From: Minisyncoccota bacterium
GTDB taxonomy: Bacteria; Patescibacteriota; Minisyncoccia; Minisyncoccales; PEYH01
Assembly: GCA_028713795.1 (NCBI GenBank)
Contig: JAQTNP010000019.1
Coordinates: 1-14,818, forward strand
DNA length: 14,818 nt
Direction of reading: 5' to 3'
Every line of letters starts with the position of its first letter. Position 1 is the stretch's first letter. This document shows positions 4,411-11,100 of the stretch, piece after piece. The notes under the pieces are model-generated. The model saw only the letters and a list, made by a program, of their open reading frames with translations. It was not told the DNA's origin and searched no databases. The translations under genes were made by a program, and so were the position numbers.

Positions 4411-7071
4411 ATGTTTTCAAATCCAGGAGGTGAATTTACATACAAAGCACAAGAAGCGGTGATGAAATCTCAGGATTTTGCCAGGCGCTTGAACCAGCAG
4501 CAAGTTGATGCTTTGCACCTATTATACATTCTTGTAAGCCAAGAAGGCACTTTAGTTGCAACATTGCTGAGGAAATTAGGTATTGATGTAGAAGAGATAA
4601 AGAAAATGATTGCTTCTTCAATCAATCGCATGCCCAGAAATCAGCAATTTGCCAATCCTGCCCAGTTCTATCTTACTCAGGATTTGGCCAGAGTAATAGA
4701 AAGGGCAAAACAAGAAGCAATGAAAATGGAAGATGACTTCATATCTACAGAACATTTCTTGCTTGCCCTGCTTGATGTTCCATCAGAAGCAAGAAATATC
4801 TTAGACAAGTATGTTTCAAAGGGATTGATATATGACAATATATCAAAGATGCTGGAAGAATTAAGAGGAGGAGAAAAAATTACTGATCCCAATCCCGAAA
4901 CAAAATATCAGATAATAGAAAAATATACCAGAAATTTAACCAAAGTTGCAAAATTGGGGAAATTAGATCCTGTTATCGGAAGAGAAAATGAGATTAGGAG
5001 AGTAATCCAGGTTCTTTCCAGAAGAACAAAAAATAATCCTGTTTTGATAGGAGAGGCTGGAGTAGGGAAAACAGCCATTGTTGAAGGCTTGGCCCAAAGG
5101 ATAATAAAGGGAGACATTCCCGAAAGCCTAAAATCAAAAGAGATTCTTTCCTTAGATTTGGGACTATTAATTGCCGGAACAAAATTCAGGGGTGAGTTTG
5201 AACAGAGATTAAAATCCCTGGTAAAAGAAATTGAAAAAGCCCATGGGCACTATATTCTTTTTATCGACGAGTTACACACTGTTATCGGTGCAGGAGCAGC
5301 AGAAGGAGCAATAGACGCCTCAAATCTTTTAAAGCCAGCCTTAGCCCGGGGACAATTGAGGGCGATAGGAGCAACTACTTTAAAAGAATACCAAAAATAT
5401 ATAGAAAAGGATCCTGCTTTGGAAAGAAGATTTATGCCTGTATATGTATCTGAGCCGTCAGTGGAAGACACCATTTCTATCCTTAGGGGCATAAAAGAGA
5501 AATATGAATTGCACCATGGAGTAAAAATTAAGGATTCTGCTCTAATTGCTGCCGCAGAATTAGCAACAAGATATATTACTGATAGATTTTTGCCTGATAA
5601 AGCAATAGATCTTTTAGATGAGGCAGCTTCTTCTTTAAGGTTAGAAATTGAATCAGAGCCGATTCAGATAGAAGATTTGAAAAAGGAAATACAAAAATAC
5701 GAAATAGAAAAAGAAGCGCTCAAAAAAGAAACTGATGCCAAAAGCAAGCAAAGATTAGTTGCCTGTCAGAGAAGCTTAGCTGATCTAAACGAGAAATTAA
5801 AAGATTTGGATTTAAAATGGCAGACAGAAAAAAATCTTTTAAAAACAATAGGGGAGCTGAATAAACAATTGGAACGGATGAATTTTGAAGCAGAAATGTC
5901 CCAAAGAGAAGGAAATTTGGAAAAAGTGGCAGAGATCAAATATTCTAAGATTCCAGATTTTTTAAAACAGAAGAATTCTTCTGAATCAGAGTTAACTAAA
6001 TTCAGAAAAAAACACCGATTATTAAAAGAAGAGGTTAATGAAGAAGATATCGCCAGGGTGGTTTCCAGATGGACAGGCATTCCAATAATGCGCTTAATAG
6101 AAAACGAAGCCAAAAAGCTTTACAACATGGAAGAGTCAATACAAAAACGGGTAATAGGGCAAAAGGAAGCCATTAAGGCCATCGCCAATGCCATCAGAAG
6201 AAGCAGGGCAGGCATATCAGAAGAAGACAAGCCGACTGGTTCATTCATGTTTCTTGGTCCAACTGGAGTTGGAAAAACAGAAACAGCCAAAGCTTTGGCA
6301 GAGTTTCTATTTAATGACGAAAACACCCTGATACGTTTAGATATGTCTGAGTACATGGAAAAACATACTGTTTCTAAGATGATTGGATCCCCTCCAGGAT
6401 ATGTAGGATATGAAGAAGGGGGACAATTAACAGAGCTAATCAGGAGAAGGCCATACAGTGTTTTATTGCTGGATGAAATAGAAAAAGCCCATCCAGATGT
6501 ATTTAATATTCTTTTGCAGATTCTTGATGACGCGCGCCTAACTGATGCTAAGGGAAGAAAAGTATCTTTTAAAAATACTATTATCGTCATGACTTCCAAT
6601 GTAGGTTCTGACTACATTTCCAATATGGCCCCCTTGGGATTTGTAACCAAAGAACAGGAGAAAAAAGAATCTTTGAAGGATAAAGTGATGGAAGCATTAA
6701 AAGACAGGTTCAGGCCCGAATTCATTAATAGAATTGACGAAATAATTATCTTTAACTATCTTACCCAGGAAGAGATTAGAAAGATTGTTGATTTGGAATT
6801 GAATAAGGTCACTAATCGCCTTATGAAAAATGGAATTACTTTTAGAACCACGGAAAAAGCTAAAAGCCTTTTGGTCAAGAAAGGATTTGATCAGAATCTT
6901 GGAGCAAGACCATTAAAAAGAACAATACAGAAATTGATTTTAGATCCGATGGCATTGAAAATTGTTTCCAGCGATATGAAAGATGGAGCCAATATCTCAG
7001 TGGATGCAGATGACGGAAAAATGATATTTAAATTTACCAAGAAGGCAACAAAAAAGAAAAGGGGTGGTTAG
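4411..7071 (+). CDS. clpB: ClpB-like AAA+ unfoldase with a ClpC-like LGF loop
   Basis: This is an 886-residue Hsp100 protein. The N-domain has two Clp repeats (about 3-145). The first AAA+ module carries Walker A GEAGVGKT (214-221) and Walker B ILFIDE (282-287). A long coiled-coil middle domain follows (about 412-540), and the second AAA+ module has GPTGVGKT (616-623), VLLLDE (684-689) and GARPLKR (sensor 2, 831-837). The middle domain length and the EIEKEALKKE and EGNLEKVAEIKYSKIP segments are ClpB-like, and ClpB works with DnaK to dissolve aggregates. However, after TSNVGSD (729-735) there is an insert with LGF (742-744) at the place where ClpA/ClpC/ClpX carry the ClpP-docking tripeptide; ordinary ClpB lacks this. 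So it could be a disaggregase, a ClpP partner, or both. The mRNA is probably leaderless. The stop codon sits in the loop of the following terminator. Confidence 0.9.
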   Translation: MFSNPGGEFTYKAQEAVMKSQDFARRLNQQQVDALHLLYILVSQEGTLVATLLRKLGIDVEEIKKMIASSINRMPRNQQFANPAQFYLTQDLARVIERAKQEAMKMEDDFISTEHFLLALLDVPSEARNILDKYVSKGLIYDNISKMLEELRGGEKITDPNPETKYQIIEKYTRNLTKVAKLGKLDPVIGRENEIRRVIQVLSRRTKNNPVLIGEAGVGKTAIVEGLAQRIIKGDIPESLKSKEILSLDLGLLIAGTKFRGEFEQRLKSLVKEIEKAHGHYILFIDELHTVIGAGAAEGAIDASNLLKPALARGQLRAIGATTLKEYQKYIEKDPALERRFMPVYVSEPSVEDTISILRGIKEKYELHHGVKIKDSALIAAAELATRYITDRFLPDKAIDLLDEAASSLRLEIESEPIQIEDLKKEIQKYEIEKEALKKETDAKSKQRLVACQRSLADLNEKLKDLDLKWQTEKNLLKTIGELNKQLERMNFEAEMSQREGNLEKVAEIKYSKIPDFLKQKNSSESELTKFRKKHRLLKEEVNEEDIARVVSRWTGIPIMRLIENEAKKLYNMEESIQKRVIGQKEAIKAIANAIRRSRAGISEEDKPTGSFMFLGPTGVGKTETAKALAEFLFNDENTLIRLDMSEYMEKHTVSKMIGSPPGYVGYEEGGQLTELIRRRPYSVLLLDEIEKAHPDVFNILLQILDDARLTDAKGRKVSFKNTIIVMTSNVGSDYISNMAPLGFVTKEQEKKESLKDKVMEALKDRFRPEFINRIDEIIIFNYLTQEEIRKIVDLELNKVTNRLMKNGITFRTTEKAKSLLVKKGFDQNLGARPLKRTIQKLILDPMALKIVSSDMKDGANISVDADDGKMIFKFTKKATKKKRGG

Positions 7072-7079
7072 CCCCTTTT
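7057..7079. terminator. Bidirectional terminator after clpB
   Basis: AAAAGGGG (7057-7064) and CCCCTTTT (7072-7079) form a perfect 8-bp stem with a 7-base loop that contains the clpB TAG. Read on the plus strand it ends in TTTTG. On the minus strand CCCCTTTT is followed by CTTTTTT, so the terminator is stronger for minus-strand transcripts coming from the GC-rich island. Confidence 0.8.
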
Positions 7080-7128
7080 GCCGAGGTGTTTTGTTAGCAC
7101 CCATGCCTCCTTTCAATGTGCCGATTGG

Positions 7129-7251
7129 TTAACGACCAGAACGCTGGCAGGCGATAGGCCAAAAGTGCTGTGGCCGGCAGAACATCCATGGGATGTGGCG
7201 CCAGTTCCATCTTCTTAGTCCTCGCCGCCTCATTCTGGCTCTTTTTTGCAT
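7129..7251 (-). CDS. Candidate 40-residue Arg/Trp-rich peptide
   Basis: The frame runs from ATG at 7251 to TAA at 7129-7131 and encodes 40 residues. It is strikingly basic: 13 Arg and 1 Lys, with 4 Trp and no Asp or Glu. It begins MQKRARMRRRGLRRW. TAAGGAGG (7263-7256) precedes the ATG by 4 nt, a little closer than usual. An extended -10 promoter lies 27 nt upstream. A second SD, AAAGGAGG (7113-7106), lies after the stop and would serve a 10-codon frame from GTG 7100 to TAA 7068, ending in the terminator loop. I recognise no family. Short cationic, Trp-containing peptides can act on membranes or nucleic acids, but function here is unknown. It could also be non-coding: composition at this GC level produces Arg-rich frames by chance. 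Confidence 0.3.
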   Translation of the reverse strand: MQKRARMRRRGLRRWNWRHIPWMFCRPQHFWPIACQRSGR

Positions 7252-7277
7252 GCCTCCTCCTTACGGGTAGGTACTTC

Positions 7278-7306
7278 ATATTACCACATTTTTTGTTGTA
7301 AAAAAA
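7278..7306 (-). promoter_or_regulatory. Minus-strand extended -10 promoter for the short frame
   Basis: On the minus strand TGTGG-TAATAT (TGTGG 7288-7284, -10 7283-7278) fits TRTGn plus a good -10 hexamer. The -35 position at a 17-bp spacer is TTTTTT (7306-7301), part of the upstream terminator T-run, so the extended -10 would carry the activity. The expected start is near 7271, leaving about 20 nt before the ATG. Confidence 0.5.
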
Positions 7307-7330
7307 AGAGTCCGGCCACGATGGTCGGAC
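7300..7330 (-). terminator. Intrinsic terminator of the minus-strand RNA
   Basis: On the minus strand GTCCGACC (7330-7323), a 5-nt loop and GGCCGGAC (7317-7310) form an 8-bp stem with one G-U pair, followed directly by TC and eight T residues (7309-7300). The T-run exists only in this orientation, which fixes the direction of transcription. Confidence 0.85.
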
Positions 7331-7342
7331 GAAAGTACGGAA

Positions 7343-7382
7343 GGAACAGGAGGAGGCAGGAAGGTGCAACTCCTCCTGTTCC
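7343..7382. repeat. 13-bp perfect inverted repeat
   Basis: GGAACAGGAGGAG (7343-7355) and CTCCTCCTGTTCC (7370-7382) are exact reverse complements with a 14-base spacer, which can add an inner GCA/TGC pairing. It forms the central stem of the candidate RNA. Confidence 0.9.
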
Positions 7383-7494
7383 GGGCGCAAGGAGGTAGAA
7401 GCGCCTCCGTGGGTTTAGTAACCCCTTATCTCACTTTCCATCATCTTTATCTTGCCGTCAAGTCCTAAATAGTTAAATTTTCCACAGATCTTTT

Positions 7495-7523
7495 TTGAAA
7501 AAAAATATTGTATGGGGTATAAT
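7495..7523 (+). promoter_or_regulatory. Promoter of the 212-residue gene, near-leaderless
   Basis: TTGAAA (7495-7500), a 17-bp spacer and a perfect TATAAT (7518-7523). The start of transcription is expected at 7530-7531, two or three bases before ATG 7533, so the message should be practically leaderless. This is the best promoter match in the window for a host-like gene, and probably drives the large gene at 8173 too. Confidence 0.75.
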
Positions 7524-7532
7524 TAAAAATTC

Positions 7533-8171
7533 ATGAAAAAAGAGTTTGCATTGATAATCGGTTTAGCCCTTGTCGTCCTTGTGGGGCTTTTTACTTACAT
7601 CCTCAAAGATGTTCCAGACTACAAAATTAGTCTTTTGAATGAGGTATTTTACGAGCCTTTGGAAAACTATACTTTGACAGAAACAGAACAGGAATCTTTT
7701 GTAGAGAATAGCAATATGGGCTTGAAGATGCCTATTCCTTCTGGATGGTTGGTAAAAAAGATAGAGGGATTGGGGGTGGACAGTAAAGGTGTAAAAGAAG
7801 GAGCCATTGCTATATATTCTCCGGATTCAGAAGTGAACGAAGCAACTAGCATTGCTTACAAGGGATGCGGCATATCTGTAAGATGCCAAACAAGCCAAAA
7901 GGAAAAACAGTTTCATATAATAGCTAGCGCTATAGAGGATATACAGACAGGAAACGAAATAGTTGGTAGCGAGTTAATATCAGTTTCAGGAATGGATGCT
8001 TTATGGGAGATAGTGCTGGATGAGGAAGAGATAGGAAAGGCAATAATGGTTTCTCTGCCGATAGATGACAAGGTATACATATTTGAAACTGTTTTGCCTC
8101 CATTAGAAAGAGAAAGATGTGATAGAGAATTTAGAGATTTTTTAACAAAAATAGAAGTTGCAAAAAAATAA
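7533..8171 (+). CDS. Membrane-anchored extracytoplasmic protein, function unknown
   Basis: This 212-residue protein starts with two lysines and a single hydrophobic segment (about 5-24), suggesting a signal-anchor or uncleaved signal, followed by a mixed alpha/beta soluble domain outside the membrane. Three cysteines (C112, C118, C196) could form a disulfide. The stretch GLKMPIPSGWLVKKIEG (63-79) resembles the entry strand of PsbP/Mog1-like folds often seen in anchored CPR proteins, but that is only an impression. A strong promoter stands just upstream. Its stop (8169-8171) is one base before the next ATG, so it is almost certainly co-transcribed with the giant secreted protein and may be involved in its display or function. 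Codon use is AT-rich like the host. Confidence 0.75.
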   Translation: MKKEFALIIGLALVVLVGLFTYILKDVPDYKISLLNEVFYEPLENYTLTETEQESFVENSNMGLKMPIPSGWLVKKIEGLGVDSKGVKEGAIAIYSPDSEVNEATSIAYKGCGISVRCQTSQKEKQFHIIASAIEDIQTGNEIVGSELISVSGMDALWEIVLDEEEIGKAIMVSLPIDDKVYIFETVLPPLERERCDREFRDFLTKIEVAKK

Positions 8172-8172
8172 T

Positions 8173-11100
8173 ATGAAAAATACCCGGCGTTTAAAAAACG
8201 CCTTTTTAGTAGTTTTTTTGTTTTCAGTTTTCCCGGTTTTTAATATCTTGGCAGAAGAAGATCTGCTGCTCTCAAATTATGATGCCAATTTCATTCTAAA
8301 CCGTCTTCCCAAGGTAATGACTGATCAATGGATAGATTCTATTGTCCAGGCAAAATCCGGAAAAGAACAGGCTGCGATTGTAATCCTTAAACAGGCATCT
8401 CAGCAAAGAACATTTAACTATCTTTTAAAACAAGCCCCAAAAGAAGTTGTAAAAGAGGTAGCTAGGGTTGGCTGGCAGATATATAATATTGGATCTGGGT
8501 CAGAACTCCATGAGATTATTGGAAGCTTTGAAAAAGAAACTGCCAATGAAGCAGTTAACTATCTTTTGAAAATAATAAAAGAGCAGAAATTAAAAATCTC
8601 TTTTGGAGATTTTGAAGTAGAATACCAGACAATAAATGAAGATTTTTCAAAAAATACATTCCAGTATATTATTGTTTACAAGCCAGTTACAGAAACTCAG
8701 GGATTAGTGACAATAAGAATATATTCTCCAGATAATTTGACCCCTCCTAAATCAAAAGGAGATCCTTGGAGCGGAGCGATAAACTACACATGGTTTTCTG
8801 ATACAGAGATAGAGAAAAGCAAGATAATTCCTCCCTTTATCGCTCAAATAAGCGGGTCTATGGAAAGAAAAAAATCAGGATATTGGCAAAAGGAGATAAT
8901 TCATGAATACAGTTTTTCTGGATCGCCTGGCTTGATAATAACTTTTCCAGAAACTGTTCCAAAATTTGAATTTCCAGAAGAAGGCTGGCTGGGCAAGATT
9001 CTTTCTTCTGCTAAAGATAAATTGCAGACAATAGCAGAACTGTTAGGAGCTAGTTTGGTAAAAGAAGAGGAATTAAAGCCCAAAGAAGAATCAGATACTC
9101 CAACAATCAGCTTTGAAGAAGAATTAGCTCAAAAAATAGCTGAACTGGAAGATAAATATGATGAAGCCAAAGCTGATTCCAAAACAACCATTTCAGAGCT
9201 CAATAAATTGAAGGATGATATGGCAACCCTTTTAAAGCAATTTGTTAATTTTACTAAACCAGAAGATGAAGAGGAGAAGAAGGCAGAGGAGGAAGAAGAA
9301 CAAGATGAAATAGAAACAAATGATAGCCCTGGAGAAATTGAGAAGAAAATAGAAGGCCAGCAGTTTAAACTAGTAATCAGCGAAGTATGTTCTGGAATGG
9401 ATAATTCTAAAAGCGAATTCATAGAAATATTTAATCCCAATGATTTTTCCGTAAAAATAGATGATGATAATTTTTCTCTTTGGATTGTTGATTCAAAAGA
9501 TAAGCCAACGCAGAAAAGAATTACCTGGATTAGGAATAATATTCCGGCAAAAGGATATTTCCTTTTTGCCGGATCAGAGCTATTTTTCTCCGGATTGAAA
9601 TTTGACGCAGATGCTTACTACTCTAATCAGATAACCAGCACCGGCGGAACAATTATTTCCCAGAAATTAGGAGAAGATTTTGATAAAGCGGGATGGGGAA
9701 AAATATCCAATCCTGCTCCAGAAACAAGCATAGAGGGAGAAGGAAAAACATTGGAAAACGGACTAGAAAGCAACATTAGCCTAGTTAGAAAAATGTTTGG
9801 CCAGGGGTATATAGATACGGACAACAACGAAAGTGATTTTGAGATATCTCACTTTCCAAGTCCTAGGAATTCCCTAAATCAAGAATCAGTATATTATCCC
9901 AAAAGCCAATACAGTTTTCCTAGCAACTCTACCCATACATTCTCAAACCCATCTGATACTACGCAGGTAACTTACTCAAAGGTTTTGATAAGCGAGATAA
10001 AAAACAAGGGGGAGGATGCATCAGATGATTTTATCGAGCTTTTCAATCCTAACAATCAAGATGTTAATCTGCATGGATGGCAGTTGAAAAAGAAAACATC
10101 TTCTGGATCAGAATCATCAATTATTGTTTTTTCAGATAACCATATTGTAAAATCGCAACAATATTTTGTCTGGGCAAGTGCAAAAGATGAATACAATCAA
10201 ATCATCCAATCAGATGCTTCGTCTTCTGCCTACCTGGCAGATAATAACAGTGTTGCCCTATTTAACCCAAATAAAAACATAGTTGATGCTTTTGCGTGGC
10301 AAGAAAGCATTGCCCCCTTCGTAGAAGGGAACTACTTTGATTCTAGCCATGAAAAAGACCAAAGCATTGGAAGGAAAGTAACTAACAGTTCATATATCGA
10401 TAATGAAAATAATGCAACGGATTTTGAAATTCAGATTCCTACTCCAGGATCAATCAACCAAAAATATCAAACAATACCCTCGGGAAATGAGATTCCAGAT
10501 GAAGAAGAGAATAATACGGAAATGCAATGTTCTGCTTCAGGCATAGTAATATCTGAAGTTAAATTAGCTAAAACAGAATATGTGGAGCTTTTTAACCCAT
10601 CATCTCAATCGATAAGCCTATCCAAATGCTATCTTTCATACTTTTCCAGTTTATCTGATTGGAATGATCCAACTCGTAATTGGATATTTCCAGATAGTTT
10701 AACTATTGGAGGCAGACAGCATATATTAATAGGAATATATGCTGACGCATTAAATACTCTTTCATTTGATTGGCAAGCGCAAGGCTCTTCTGGAAACAAC
10801 TATTCTAGCCAACAATTAGCTCAAAACGGAGCTATTAGTATTTTCTCCTGCAATCCATCAAGTCAATCAGATCCTTTATCAGCAAAAAACTGCAAAATTG
10901 ATGCTGTTGGCTGGGATACTTCTTTAGTAAAAGAGGAAAATAATGCGGAGCCTAGTCCCGAGGAAAAATCAATGGCAAGAATAATCGATCCGGATGAAAT
11001 AGGGCAGGTGGCATATAAGGATACAAATGATAATAATCAGGATTTTGAAATTCAAAACCCCAGTCCAAAAGAATTTAGTTACCATGAATTCAGCGATTTT

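Larger units (their letters stand above)
7251..7358. repeat. 11-bp inverted repeat linking RNA stem and peptide SD
   Basis: TGCCTCCTCCT at 7251-7261 and AGGAGGAGGCA at 7348-7358 are exact reverse complements. On the minus strand the first covers the SD and the A of the start codon of the 40-codon frame; the second lies in the 3' half of the 13-bp hairpin of the candidate RNA. The two RNA segments could therefore pair. Confidence 0.8.
7300..7425 (-). ncRNA. Candidate structured small RNA with anti-SD-like loops
   Basis: Read on the minus strand, four consecutive stems are visible. (1) GGGTT/AACCC (7424-7420 with 7415-7411), loop of 4. (2) Two mutually exclusive pairings: GGAGG/CCTCC (7408-7404 with 7395-7391), or GGCGC/GCGCC (7405-7401 with 7388-7384), whose 12-nt loop displays ACCUCCUU. 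(3) A perfect 13-bp stem, 7382-7370 with 7355-7343, whose loop contains CACCUUCCU. (4) A terminator stem with a T-run at the left end. The region is GC-rich, lacks a convincing reading frame and is flanked by AT-rich genes. TTGACG lies at 7463-7458 but without a good -10, so the 5' end is a guess. Boundaries are set by the first stem and the terminator. I recognise no known RNA family (not 6S, SRP RNA, tmRNA or RNase P). Confidence 0.5.

Noticed and set aside
7094..7390. 98-codon minus-strand frame across the second GC island
   Set aside because: It starts from TTG without an SD at proper spacing, runs through the terminator stem and T-run at 7330-7300 and through the minus promoter, and shows no domain-like pattern.
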